Origin: Oleispira sp.
GTDB taxonomy: Bacteria > Pseudomonadota > Gammaproteobacteria > Pseudomonadales > Oceanobacteraceae
Reading direction: 5' to 3'
Length of the DNA: 33,922 nt
Assembly: GCA_016765295.1 (NCBI GenBank)
Contig: JAESQF010000080.1
Location: 1-33,922, forward strand
Position 1 is the stretch's first letter, and every line of letters begins with the position of its first letter. The position numbers were made by a program, and so were the translations under genes. This document shows positions 7,809 through 16,601 of the stretch, in pieces. The notes under the pieces are model-generated. The model was not told where the DNA came from. It made no database searches and saw only the letters and a list, made by a program, of their open reading frames with translations.

Positions 7809-8990
7809 TTATAAACCTATTACAGAGATCATATGGTTATCCCAGCTTTTATTCGGGAAATGAAGGCTCTTTGCCTTATCTCGTTTCAGTGTATGCGCAT
7901 CTATTTGGCGAATTTTACCTGCAGAATTGGATAAAACGAAATATTTACTATCTTGGCTAATCGTTAAACCGCAAACATCATGAAATGAGTGGTAACCCTG
8001 CAAAGTTAAATCGTCTAAATGCCAGAACATAGCCAAATCGCCTTTCGGGCTGGTGAAAGCAGCTAAGCGGGCTTCATTATGTATGGCGACACTGCCCATA
8101 TAATCGTTCAGCTTTACCATTAATGGCTCTGGAGCTTCGAGTACTTTTATTTCTTGGCCTGGCTTATGGATTGCGGCAAGAGGGGTGAGTTCATCATGTG
8201 CCATTGCTTTACGCTGCACTTGTAAAGCGATGGCTACCGTTCCGTCTTTTGCTACATCAAGGTGGCGAATACTAGCTTTAGTTTCTGGTAATAAATGCTC
8301 GCTAATCAGTTTGCCCGTTCGGCTATCTATATAGCTGAGAGTTGAGCGCATACTTGCTAAGTTTAATACTTTTCGACCTGAATCAGGGTGCGTTAATAAG
8401 CCACCGTTGGCAACAACGATAGTGAAACCATCGGGCATTAAGGCGATCTCGTGCGGGCCAATACCAAAGCTACTAAATTCATTGACTAGTTCAAGTGTCT
8501 CGCCATCGCGAACGGTAATTTTACCTTCGCCGGTGCTTATCTTAGTTTCGGCACAGAACAGCCATTTTCCATCTGCGCTATAACAGCCATGGCCATGCAT
8601 GTGTCTATCTTCTACGCAGTCGAAATGACCATCTTGTTCATTCGTGGTTATATTTAAGCGGATACCTTGAGTGCCTGGACGGCGAGAAAACATAATCACC
8701 TGTTCTGGCTTAGCAGGGTTTTGACATAAGCCGTGGCCACGAAATTTAGTCGTCACTTTATCACTGGATTCAAGCTTTGGATTAATCCAGCCTAAACTGT
8801 AATTTTCGCTGTCACGACCTTGAGCCGATAGCCAACGTTCATTATTGTCTTTGCTAGAGAACCAACCAAAATCAAATGCACTCTCAAATGAAGTATCAAA
8901 TGCACTATGGCTTAATAATGGTGCCGATGCGCCTGCACCCATACCTAGCTTCAATAATCCTTGGCTAAAAACTCTGCGAGATAGTTTCAT
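7809..8990 (-). CDS. DUF1513 family protein with Tat signal
   Basis: This 393-residue protein begins with a twin-arginine signal (SRRVFSQGLLKLGMG, then a hydrophobic stretch), so it is probably exported folded to the periplasm. The remainder has repeated beta-strand patterns compatible with a beta-propeller, such as GRDGE-like turns, VANGGLLTHPDSGRKVLNL and LSYIDSRTGKL. It also has HMHGHGCYSADGKWLFCAE around residues 129-147. Members of DUF1513 occur next to imelysin and di-heme oxidoreductase genes in Pseudomonas-like genomes; their biochemical function is unknown. It is 26 nt after the di-heme gene and abuts the second imelysin, so the three are likely co-transcribed. The His-rich HMHGHG patch could bind metal, but that is inference. 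Confidence 0.82.
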   Translation of the reverse strand: MKLSRRVFSQGLLKLGMGAGASAPLLSHSAFDTSFESAFDFGWFSSKDNNERWLSAQGRDSENYSLGWINPKLESSDKVTTKFRGHGLCQNPAKPEQVIMFSRRPGTQGIRLNITTNEQDGHFDCVEDRHMHGHGCYSADGKWLFCAETKISTGEGKITVRDGETLELVNEFSSFGIGPHEIALMPDGFTIVVANGGLLTHPDSGRKVLNLASMRSTLSYIDSRTGKLISEHLLPETKASIRHLDVAKDGTVAIALQVQRKAMAHDELTPLAAIHKPGQEIKVLEAPEPLMVKLNDYMGSVAIHNEARLAAFTSPKGDLAMFWHLDDLTLQGYHSFHDVCGLTISQDSKYFVLSNSAGKIRQIDAHTLKRDKAKSLHFPNKSWDNHMISVIGL

Positions 8991-9016
8991 CTTTATTCTC
9001 TTATGAATAGTTAAAA

Positions 9017-10504
9017 CTAAAGTGAGTTAACAAATCTAATCAGTGCATCACGTTCTTTTTTCGGCAACTGAATAAATCGACTTTTTACTAATTCAGCTTC
9101 GCCGCCATGCCATAAAATAGCTTCTTCGATCGTCTCTGCGCGGCCATCATGTAATAAGGCTTTACTGCCATTTACCGCTTCTTGCAGACCAACTCCCCAC
9201 AGTGGTGCGGTGCGCCATTCAGATCCAGTCGCTAAAAAGTCGGGTCGGCCATCGGCTAACTCTGGACCCATGTCATGCAGTAATAAATCGCTGTAAGGCC
9301 AAATGTGTTGGTTAGCTAAATGGGGAAACTCATCACTATCTTGGGTTTTAAAATCGGGCTGGTGACATGTCTGACAACCAACTTGATAAAAATATTCTCG
9401 ACCTTGGTTAACTTCTTTATTGTTGAAATCTCTGCGAATAACGGGGGCAAGGTTGCGATTGAAATCGGTTACTAAATCTAATAAATGATCAGAAATTTCA
9501 ACACCATTTTTATCATTGCCGCTGGTAACTTGATTACAGGTTATTTGTTGTTGGCTGCAAGGTTGCTGAGGAAATAACGAATTGCTAATACCCACATCGT
9601 TAGCAAATGCTCCTGCCACTTGCATCTTCAAACTGGCCTTATTGGCTTTAAGGCCAAAGCGCCCGGCCACGGTCTTTTGTTGTTCAACGTCCCAAACCAA
9701 ATTACTACGACCTGATATACCATCGTTATTACCATCTTCTAGATCACTCAGTTTATCGATATCTTTTTGCTCGATAAGTTCTAATAGCCCCATGCCATGA
9801 ATAGAAGGCGCAACTCTTAAGCTGAATAATGTATCTTCACCAAATGGACCATAACCCAAGTTACGAAAATCTAATTCGGGTTTACGTAATATCACTGCGT
9901 ACTGATCTGGATAGGTAAACGTTCGAGTTTGCCAGTTTATATACACATATGCTTCAGGTGCAACATCATGAGCAATTGAACCTGGTTTTTGAGAGTGTCT
10001 GAGTTGATGTGCCAAAGACGTTGATTGGCCTTGTATCTGATCGCCATAAACAGGATGTGGAATAACCCCTTTCATTTTATCAAAGCCAGGCTTACTGAGT
10101 CGTACGAGTGTTCCCATAATAGGAACCTCGTTAGTCTCGGGAATAAAACCTTTGCCGCCTTTGGTATGACACATTAAACAAGTGCGAGCGTTGTACAATG
10201 GCCCAAGTCCATCTCGAGTATCGGTAATTGTGGGGGCTTTTACCCAAGGCTGATGAGCCAAGGCTTTGCCTGCATGAAATAAAGGCCTAGCTTCTACTGG
10301 GAGATTAGCTGCAGGTAATTCAAAACTAGCGAAGGGCTTGTAAGATACCGATGTATCACCACCAGGTGTGGCTTCTTTTATACTTAATGCTGGTGCTGCA
10401 TTTTGTAATACTTGATCTGCAGATTGATCGCAGCCTGTGAGCAAGACAATACTGCTACAGGTGAACAGGCAGATAAAAAAGATAGCTCTTATAATAGCTC
10501 TCAT
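9017..10504 (-). CDS. Di-heme oxidoreductase (DHOR/DUF1111 family) lipoprotein
   Basis: The protein has 495 residues with a lipoprotein signal peptide (VLLTGC, Cys25). Two c-type heme-binding motifs are visible: CLMCH (Cys109-His113) and CQTCH (about residue 377). The conserved C-terminal pattern SEWRTAPLWGVGL...LLHDGRAETIEEAILWHGGEA is diagnostic of the di-heme oxidoreductase family, which is distantly related to MauG and cytochrome c peroxidase and is often annotated as thiol oxidoreductase. It would act in the periplasm, anchored to a membrane, after heme attachment by the cytochrome c maturation system. It lies between the first imelysin (with a hairpin between them) and the DUF1513 gene. 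The substrate is unknown. Confidence 0.9.
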   Translation of the reverse strand: MRAIIRAIFFICLFTCSSIVLLTGCDQSADQVLQNAAPALSIKEATPGGDTSVSYKPFASFELPAANLPVEARPLFHAGKALAHQPWVKAPTITDTRDGLGPLYNARTCLMCHTKGGKGFIPETNEVPIMGTLVRLSKPGFDKMKGVIPHPVYGDQIQGQSTSLAHQLRHSQKPGSIAHDVAPEAYVYINWQTRTFTYPDQYAVILRKPELDFRNLGYGPFGEDTLFSLRVAPSIHGMGLLELIEQKDIDKLSDLEDGNNDGISGRSNLVWDVEQQKTVAGRFGLKANKASLKMQVAGAFANDVGISNSLFPQQPCSQQQITCNQVTSGNDKNGVEISDHLLDLVTDFNRNLAPVIRRDFNNKEVNQGREYFYQVGCQTCHQPDFKTQDSDEFPHLANQHIWPYSDLLLHDMGPELADGRPDFLATGSEWRTAPLWGVGLQEAVNGSKALLHDGRAETIEEAILWHGGEAELVKSRFIQLPKKERDALIRFVNSL

Positions 10505-10563
10505 ATTAGTACTTATTTCCGCTAAGCAAAGAGTGGAATGAAAATTATTTGCGACAAGATAGC

Positions 10564-10590
10564 AGAAAGCCGAGCAATGCTCGGCTTTCT
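10564..10590. terminator. Strong bidirectional hairpin inside the iron operon
   Basis: A perfect 12-bp stem, AGAAAGCCGAGC (10564-10575) and GCTCGGCTTTCT (10579-10590), closes on a 3-nt loop. On the minus strand it lies between the first imelysin stop and the di-heme gene start, and the stem ends in TTTCT. It looks like an intrinsic terminator or attenuator that would make the first imelysin more abundant than the downstream genes. Confidence 0.75.
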
Positions 10591-10630
10591 AGATCAATAA
10601 AATCCTTTTTATTTAATCAAAACAACTTGA

Positions 10631-12085
10631 TTAGCACTCAGTTGTTGGGTCTTGTGTATCACAGTCAGAAGCATCTTCTTCAACAACAACACCTAAACCA
10701 AGCTGGTTAGCCGCATCTTGAATTAAACGAGACTGAGCGTTCAACGACTTAATCGTTTTCGCCACAGGGCTTTCTTCTGTAGGAGACATGATTAATACAT
10801 CGAATGGTACGCCGTTACGGGCAGAAGCATCGATTAAGTTGTAGTTAACTTCAGTCAAAGTTAGTGCTGTCGCTGTTTCAACGGCAACGCCCGCTAAACC
10901 AACTTCTGTTAAATATTCATCGATACCATAACCGTCTACTGCGTTAGTCGTAACATCATCTTCACCATTTAAAGTGCTATCGTAACCAGCATAAGAACCG
11001 TAGAAACTGTTAGAAACACCTTCGGCATTCAACCAGATATCACGGTGGGTATTATCAGAGAAGCAAGAGTGCTCATCTTCTTGCGAGTTAGAAGAGAAAG
11101 CGATTTGCATACGCTCTCCAGCCAATTCACCTTCAGAAAGCGTACCCATACCTGTAAGGATTTCAGTTAGCTTCTGTGTAGCATCTGCAGCGTTTGTAAG
11201 TGTTGTAAAGGTTGCGCGGTAGTTAGTTGTGCTACCCGTTGCCCATTCAGCTTGAACCTTCTTCAGGTCGACAATTAGCTTATCAACAACAACTGCTAGG
11301 TATTGGTGACGACGGGCTGATAGAGATTCTGGATTAGCTGCATCAGTATTAAAATCTTCAATTGGACGTTGGCCGCCAGCAGAAGTAGCGTTAACAGCTA
11401 ATCGGCGATCATTACCATTGGTCGTGCTCTGATCTGTTGTATTTAAATCTTGGCCCCACAATAGAAACTCAATCGCGTGGTAACCACTAATAACATCATG
11501 TTCATCTTTAGCTGCTAGGCCTTTTGCTAACAAAGTACCGTCAATTACGATATCGGTATTACCAATAATAGTATTGGTATTTGCTGCTTTAGTTGAAGCA
11601 TTGGTAACGTCAATAACAGTAGTAATATCATCACCAAAACCGTGCTCAGTTACGCCGATTTGATCGTTATCAAAATCGTCGCCATCGTTACCAGTATTAA
11701 CGTAATCAATTAACGCTTCGCCTAGTGGCCATGCATTAAGGTCGCCTTCAACATCTAAAGAATCTACTGGGCTATTACGGAAGCGATAAACTTCAGTTTG
11801 GCCATATGGCTCGCGAGAAACTAACCAAGCTTTTTTAGCGGCAGTTAGATTGTCAGCAGATGAATCATCTTTGAAGTTTTCCAATGCTTTCTGCAATAAC
11901 TTGGCTGTTTCAACAGAATCGGTATACGCAGCGTAAGCGATTTCAGCGTTGGTATTTAAAACAAGCTGAGCTTTTTCCATATTGATTGCAGGAGTAGTAA
12001 TGCCATCGTTATCGCTGCTACTTCCGCCACAGGCCATTAATAACGATGCTGAAGTGATGCATGCCGCCAGTTTGATAAATTTCAT
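10631..12085 (-). CDS. Imelysin (M75/ICMP-type) lipoprotein
   Basis: This 484-residue lipoprotein has the signal SASLLMAC (lipid-modified Cys19) followed by GGSSSDND. The canonical imelysin motif GxHxxE is present as GYHAIEFLLWG (Gly201, His203, Glu206). AWLVSREPYGQTEVYRF near residue 87 and NYRATF near residue 288 are further family signatures. It is likely an iron-regulated outer-membrane or periplasmic protein of the ICMP/IrpA type. Peptidase activity has been claimed for the family but structures suggest a metal- or ligand-related function. An acidic insertion (NDGDDFDNDQ, about residues 133-142) could bind cations. It is the first gene of the minus-strand cluster, divergent from the MauG-like gene across a shared 219-225-bp control region with a Fur-box-like site. 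Confidence 0.92.
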   Translation of the reverse strand: MKFIKLAACITSASLLMACGGSSSDNDGITTPAINMEKAQLVLNTNAEIAYAAYTDSVETAKLLQKALENFKDDSSADNLTAAKKAWLVSREPYGQTEVYRFRNSPVDSLDVEGDLNAWPLGEALIDYVNTGNDGDDFDNDQIGVTEHGFGDDITTVIDVTNASTKAANTNTIIGNTDIVIDGTLLAKGLAAKDEHDVISGYHAIEFLLWGQDLNTTDQSTTNGNDRRLAVNATSAGGQRPIEDFNTDAANPESLSARRHQYLAVVVDKLIVDLKKVQAEWATGSTTNYRATFTTLTNAADATQKLTEILTGMGTLSEGELAGERMQIAFSSNSQEDEHSCFSDNTHRDIWLNAEGVSNSFYGSYAGYDSTLNGEDDVTTNAVDGYGIDEYLTEVGLAGVAVETATALTLTEVNYNLIDASARNGVPFDVLIMSPTEESPVAKTIKSLNAQSRLIQDAANQLGLGVVVEEDASDCDTQDPTTEC

Positions 12086-12179
12086 CGCTTAAATCCTTTC
12101 TTACATTTGAGGGTAGTTATTGGCTAGTCCATGAGCTTAATTCATGAATTAACTGCTTAATAATTGAGCGTAAAGTAAT

Positions 12180-12198
12180 ACAAATGACAATGATTTGC
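12180..12198. promoter_or_regulatory. Candidate Fur box in the divergent iron-cluster promoter region
   Basis: ACAAATGACAATGATTTGC matches about 12 of 19 positions of the classical Fur consensus GATAATGATAATCATTATC, including the central AATGA.AAT.ATT core. It lies in the intergenic space between the divergent imelysin and MauG-like genes. A second half (TTGTCAT at 12208-12214) forms an inverted repeat with ATGACAA at 12184-12190. A TTGACA (12221-12226) toward the plus-strand gene may be a -35 element, but the following -10 is not clear. Confidence 0.6.
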
Positions 12199-12310
12199 AA
12201 TAAGATTTGTCATACGTTTCTTGACATGGGACAAGGTACTTCATGACTAATACTGACTAAATAGCGTAATATGCGCTGTAAGATTTGGTATGTTTTAAGG
12301 TATTGTGATT

Positions 12311-13603
12311 ATGAATAAGGTTTTTAATGAGGCTGGTATAGCTTTGATGCTAGCGGGTCTAGTCTCAGCTTCTCTTGTCGGTTGTGGTGGTAGTTCATCA
12401 AGCGACTCTGATAGTAAACCGCAGTTAGCGACTAAGGTCGCGCTAGGTGAACAGCTGTATTCTGATAAAAATCTATCTTTTGATCGCACGCAATCTTGTG
12501 CAACTTGCCATAACCCTGAGCAGGGCTTTATCGACGATAGAACCAATGATGCTAGCCGAAATGGTGTCGCCAGTGCGGGTTCTCTAGGAGATAACGGCAC
12601 CTCTATTGGCGACCGTAATGCGCCTACCGCAGCTTATGCGGCTTTTAGTCCTTTGTTTCATGAAGAAACACATAAGCGTCCTACTAAGATCATGGCGGAT
12701 TTAGAGATTGGTGAGTACACCGGCTTTGTAGGAGGTCAGTTTTGGGATGGGCGTGAGACTGATTTAAAAGGTCAGGCGGGTGGCCCTCCAACGAATCCTG
12801 GTGAAATGGCGATGCCAGATAAGGCATCTGTGGTAGAGCGCATTAAAGAAAACCAAGCTTACGTAGAAGGTTTTGAGTATGTATATGGCGCGACTATCTT
12901 TGATGATGCCGATATCGCTTATGCAGCTATGTCAGAAAGTATTGGCGAATTTGAAAAAGAACCTGAGTTTGCGACCTTTGATTCTAAATACGACAAATCG
13001 TTTTTACCTAATAGCGATGTAGATTATTTTGAGTACCCGATTACAAAAGCAGGCTTCGGCCAGGCATTGTTCTTTTCTAGCAATTTAACCTGCGCTGCTT
13101 GTCATCAGTTAATGCCTTTTCGAAATAAAGGGGAGTTATTCACTAGTTTCGAATTTCACAATATTGGCGTGCCAATAAATATTGCATTACGCAGCTTTAA
13201 CAAAGTCACTGATTTAGATGAAGGATTGTTGAATAACCCTGCGGTCATTGCTGAATCTGAAAAAGGTAAGTTCAAAGTACCGACATTACGTAACGTGGCA
13301 GTAACAGCACCTTATATGCATAACGGTATTTTTAATGAATTAGAAACTGTGATTCGTTTTTATCAACATGCGAAAGATGTGGCACTTAATAGACCCGCAG
13401 GTGTTGTTAATAATCCAGAAACGGGAGCCCCTTGGGGTGATGCGGAAATTAATGAGAACATTGCTCATGATATTTTGGGTAAGAGTAAAGACAACTTAGA
13501 TGACATCCAAGTAGAAGCTTTAGTCTGTTTCTTAATGTCGCTTACCGACGCCCGTTATGAGCATTTATTAAATCCGGTTAAAGTTGAAAATTGCTTATTG
13601 TGA
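12311..13603 (+). CDS. MauG/cytochrome c peroxidase-like di-heme lipoprotein
   Basis: The protein has 430 residues from the ATG at 12311. AAGG lies 10 nt upstream; a GTG at 12305 is only 4 nt from it. A lipoprotein signal (SASLVGC) precedes a serine-rich linker. Two c-heme motifs are present, CATCH (Cys63-His67) and CAACH (near residue 257), within the usual family framework: LGEQLYSDKNLSFDRTQSC at the start, RNAPTAAYAAFSPLF, GGQFWDGRETDL, and KVPTLRNVAVTAPYMHNG near the C-terminus. Such enzymes use peroxide or high-valent di-heme iron to oxidise a partner. It is divergent from the imelysin operon and followed by a terminator and the TonB receptor gene, so iron-responsive control is likely. 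The true oxidant and substrate are not evident. Confidence 0.92.
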   Translation: MNKVFNEAGIALMLAGLVSASLVGCGGSSSSDSDSKPQLATKVALGEQLYSDKNLSFDRTQSCATCHNPEQGFIDDRTNDASRNGVASAGSLGDNGTSIGDRNAPTAAYAAFSPLFHEETHKRPTKIMADLEIGEYTGFVGGQFWDGRETDLKGQAGGPPTNPGEMAMPDKASVVERIKENQAYVEGFEYVYGATIFDDADIAYAAMSESIGEFEKEPEFATFDSKYDKSFLPNSDVDYFEYPITKAGFGQALFFSSNLTCAACHQLMPFRNKGELFTSFEFHNIGVPINIALRSFNKVTDLDEGLLNNPAVIAESEKGKFKVPTLRNVAVTAPYMHNGIFNELETVIRFYQHAKDVALNRPAGVVNNPETGAPWGDAEINENIAHDILGKSKDNLDDIQVEALVCFLMSLTDARYEHLLNPVKVENCLL

Positions 13604-13611
13604 CATCCAAC

Positions 13612-13652
13612 AGGTAGCTGATTCATTCACCGAATAAGCTACCTTTTGATTT
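13612..13652 (+). terminator. Terminator after the MauG-like gene
   Basis: AGGTAGCT (13612-13619) pairs with AGCTACCT (13637-13644), and inner ATTC/GAAT pairs extend the stem. It is followed by TTTTGATTTCCTT-type pyrimidine-rich sequence. It separates the peroxidase-like gene from the receptor gene, which therefore probably has its own promoter. Confidence 0.72.
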
Positions 13653-13659
13653 CCTTATT

Positions 13660-13678
13660 AAAAACAATTCTCATTTGT
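13660..13678. promoter_or_regulatory. Candidate Fur box upstream of the TonB-dependent receptor
   Basis: AAAAACAATTCTCATTTGT matches about 10 of 19 Fur-consensus positions. Read on the minus strand it begins ACAAATGAGAAT, nearly the same as ACAAATGACAAT at 12180. It lies directly upstream of the receptor gene and just after the preceding terminator, where a Fur operator would be expected. Confidence 0.55.
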
Positions 13679-13721
13679 GTTTTAATGCAGCCCTTAAAAT
13701 TCTTTGCTGGAATTCGCCGTT

Positions 13722-15941
13722 TTGAATCTATCTCCTGCTATTTATTCCCTTTCTTTGGTTATCTCGTTTATTGCTCCTGTATTTTCCGTGCAAGCGGAAG
13801 ACAGTATTGAACTTGATAACGTTTATATTACCGGCGGTAAAGACGCGATATTAAAGCAACCGGGGTCAGCGACTTTAATTGATGATGTCGCTTTAGAAAC
13901 TTTTGAATATACCGATATTCATCGAGTATTAAACGCCGTCCCTGGGGTGAATATTCAAGAAGAAGATGGTTATGGCTTAAGGCCGAATATCGGTTTACGG
14001 GGTACGTCTCCAGAGCGCAGTAAAAAAATCACCATTATGGAAGATGGTATTTTGTCTGGGCCAGCGCCTTATTCAGCCCCGGCTGCCTATTACTTTCCTA
14101 ATATCTCTCGTATGAGCGCCGTCGAAGTTTTTAAAGGCCCTTCGACAATTCAGTATGGTCCGGCAACGGTAGGTGGTGCGATAAATATGGTCAGTCGCCC
14201 GATTCCTTATGCTTCATCAGGTGAACTAGATGTGCAATACGGTAGCGATAACTATCAGCGTTATAACGCTTATCAAGGTCAGCAAATAGGAGATTTTGCC
14301 TATCTTATTGAAGGCTTGCGAGTGAGCACGGATGGTTTTAAAGAGATTGATAACAGTAATGAAGATACCGGTTTTGTTCGCAACGATGTGAATTTAAAAA
14401 CCAGTTGGGAAAGCTTGGGTGATATTAGTCAGTTGTTTCAATTGAAGTTGGGTTATGCCGATGAAGACGCTAATGAAACTTACCTTGGCTTGAGCAAGGA
14501 TGATTTTAATAAAAAATCCAATCGTCGCTATATCGCATCTGAATTGGATAATAGTAAATGGAAACATCATCAATATCAGTTCACTCATCAAGTAGAAATT
14601 GATGATCTAGTAGTGACGACCGATGTGTATCGTAATGACTTTGATCGTGATTGGTTTAAAATTAATGGCTTTAATACTCAGGATGATGACCTATCCTTGG
14701 ATAATATTTTGGCCGATCCTAATTCGGCTGCCAACCAACCTTATTATGATGTATTAACAGGGTCCGCTAATACCAGCAGCGTGGATTCAACTCAGCAGTT
14801 ACGCTTGGGTAATAATGGTCGTGTATATTTTTCCCAAGGTATTCAAACCCGTATCAATCAAAGTTTTGAATTAGGCGGTTTCAATAATGATTTAGAGATC
14901 GGCATTCGCATTCATCAAGATCAGGTTAAGCGTCATCATACTGAGAAAAACTACAATATGATTGATGGTGAGATGCAGGCGATCGCGGGTACTTATAAAA
15001 CTACTGCGCGTAATACCAACGATGCTTTAGGCTTGGCTGTTTATATACAGGATAAAATTTATATTGATGAAACCGTCGTCAGTTTGGGTCTAAGACATGA
15101 GTCGATTGAGTCTTCAAAAACGACGTATGGCAAGTTGACGGGAATTGAGGAACAGAAAAATACGATCACTCAATCTGTGTTCTTACCGGGTATCGGAATC
15201 TATTCCCAGTTGATCGAAGAGGTGGGTATTCTTGCGGGAGTCTATAAGGGTTTTACGGCGGCAACGGCGAACTCTAGCGGTGAGACAGAGCCAGAGTTGA
15301 GCACCAACTTTGAATTAGGCTCGCGTTATTCCGGCTTTGGCCAAGGTGAAATTATTGCTTTCTTAAATGACTACAGCCAGTTCAGTGGCACCTGTAGTTT
15401 TTCTCAAGGTTCATGTGATGATGATATTACCGGTGAGCAATCGAATGCCGGTAGTGCCAGTGTTTATGGCTTAGAAGCAAGTTGGGGTCATGCCTTGGCC
15501 TTTTCAGGATTCTTAGTGCCATTCTCTACCAGCTATACCTTTACTCATGGTGAATTTGACGAGCAGTTTGTTGATGCTAGCGGTGCCTTTGGTGAAAAAG
15601 GTCAGGTGATTAAAGCGGGTTATGAAATTGGCTATTTGCCTGAGCATCGCTTGAATGCCCAAATTGGTTTAGAAAAAGACGCATGGAGAGTTAATGCATC
15701 ATTACTCTATCAAAGTGAAATGCGTAATGTGCCAGGAGAAGGCGCAATCGACGACGCTGATTTAATAGAAGCGCATACCTTAGTCGATCTTAGTGCGAGT
15801 TATCAGGCGATGCCTGCCCTGCAACTTTATAGCACCATCGATAATATCTTTGATGAGCAGTATGTTGCTGGGGTAAAGCCTTATGGTTTTCGTCCGGGCA
15901 AACCGCGCTCAATTAACCTCGGCGCTAAATATCAGTTTTAA
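13722..15941 (+). CDS. TonB-dependent outer-membrane receptor, FecA-type
   Basis: An N-terminal signal peptide (SLSLVISFIAPVFSVQA) is followed by a possible TonB box around DNVYITG. A plug domain follows (VLNAVPGVNIQEEDGYGLRP, GLRGTSPERSKKITIMEDG, VEVFKGPSTIQYGPATVGG), then a beta-barrel ending in an aromatic residue (AKYQF). The plug wording is typical of the FecA group of ferric-complex receptors. No ATG start exists in frame: the choices are TTG at 13704 or TTG at 13722, and the latter gives a well-formed signal peptide. No convincing SD is seen for either. No N-terminal FecR-interacting signalling domain is visible. A Fur-like site lies just upstream. The ligand is unknown. Confidence 0.93.
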   Translation: MNLSPAIYSLSLVISFIAPVFSVQAEDSIELDNVYITGGKDAILKQPGSATLIDDVALETFEYTDIHRVLNAVPGVNIQEEDGYGLRPNIGLRGTSPERSKKITIMEDGILSGPAPYSAPAAYYFPNISRMSAVEVFKGPSTIQYGPATVGGAINMVSRPIPYASSGELDVQYGSDNYQRYNAYQGQQIGDFAYLIEGLRVSTDGFKEIDNSNEDTGFVRNDVNLKTSWESLGDISQLFQLKLGYADEDANETYLGLSKDDFNKKSNRRYIASELDNSKWKHHQYQFTHQVEIDDLVVTTDVYRNDFDRDWFKINGFNTQDDDLSLDNILADPNSAANQPYYDVLTGSANTSSVDSTQQLRLGNNGRVYFSQGIQTRINQSFELGGFNNDLEIGIRIHQDQVKRHHTEKNYNMIDGEMQAIAGTYKTTARNTNDALGLAVYIQDKIYIDETVVSLGLRHESIESSKTTYGKLTGIEEQKNTITQSVFLPGIGIYSQLIEEVGILAGVYKGFTAATANSSGETEPELSTNFELGSRYSGFGQGEIIAFLNDYSQFSGTCSFSQGSCDDDITGEQSNAGSASVYGLEASWGHALAFSGFLVPFSTSYTFTHGEFDEQFVDASGAFGEKGQVIKAGYEIGYLPEHRLNAQIGLEKDAWRVNASLLYQSEMRNVPGEGAIDDADLIEAHTLVDLSASYQAMPALQLYSTIDNIFDEQYVAGVKPYGFRPGKPRSINLGAKYQF

Positions 15942-15999
15942 TAAGACAAAAGCTATATGATATACGCTGGCTAATGTGAGCGGATATGAGAACGGTGTT

Positions 16000-16479
16000 A
16001 TGAAGAAGATTGCAATTTTTGTCGATGTACAAAATATCTATTACACCACTCGTGATGTTTATGGCCGCTCATTTAACTACCGTAATCTATGGAAAAGAAT
16101 CGCGAACCAAGGTGAGATAGTCTCCGCTACGGCTTATGCGATTAATAAAGGCGATGACTCGCAAATAAAGTTTCAAGATGCCCTCAGGCACATTGGCTTT
16201 GAGATAAAACTGAAACCTTATATTCAGCGTAGCGATGGTAGTGCGAAAGGTGATTGGGATGTGGGTATCACGATTGATGTGATGGAAACCGCCGCAGCTG
16301 GTGATGTCGATACTATTATTTTACTTTCTGGTGATGGCGATTTCGACTTATTACTGAAGAAAGTAAATCAGGCTTATGGCATTACGACTGAGGTGTATGG
16401 GGTTCCTAAACTTACTGCGGGCTCTTTAGTGGAAGCCACTTGTCACTTTAATCCCATTCGTGAAGACTATTTGATCTAG
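16000..16479 (+). CDS. NYN domain (LabA/DUF88-type) protein, PIN-like
   Basis: This 159-residue cytosolic protein consists of a single NYN domain. The N-terminal beta-strand motif IAIFVDVQNIY has the conserved Asp and Asn. KGDWDVGITIDVM and LLSGDGDFDLLL carry the acidic cluster typical of PIN-like nucleases. The family is linked to RNA processing or degradation; activity here is inferred from the retained acidic residues. The frame extends to a GTG at 15976, but alignment starts at the ATG at 16000. It follows the receptor gene after a short gap, with no obvious functional connection to it. Confidence 0.85.
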   Translation: MKKIAIFVDVQNIYYTTRDVYGRSFNYRNLWKRIANQGEIVSATAYAINKGDDSQIKFQDALRHIGFEIKLKPYIQRSDGSAKGDWDVGITIDVMETAAAGDVDTIILLSGDGDFDLLLKKVNQAYGITTEVYGVPKLTAGSLVEATCHFNPIREDYLI

Positions 16480-16601
16480 ATTTATTGTCACAAAAATTAC
16501 TTACTTTATGCTTTCAGTTACCTTACTCATACTTGATAGCACAGTCAGATACTTCGCATCCGCTATACTTTTAGTTAATAAGTATTGAACAGTGAAGACT
16601 G

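Noticed and set aside
7712-7960. Plus-strand 82-residue ORF across the imelysin-2/DUF1513 junction
   Set aside because: It overlaps two tightly coupled minus-strand genes and has no supporting features.
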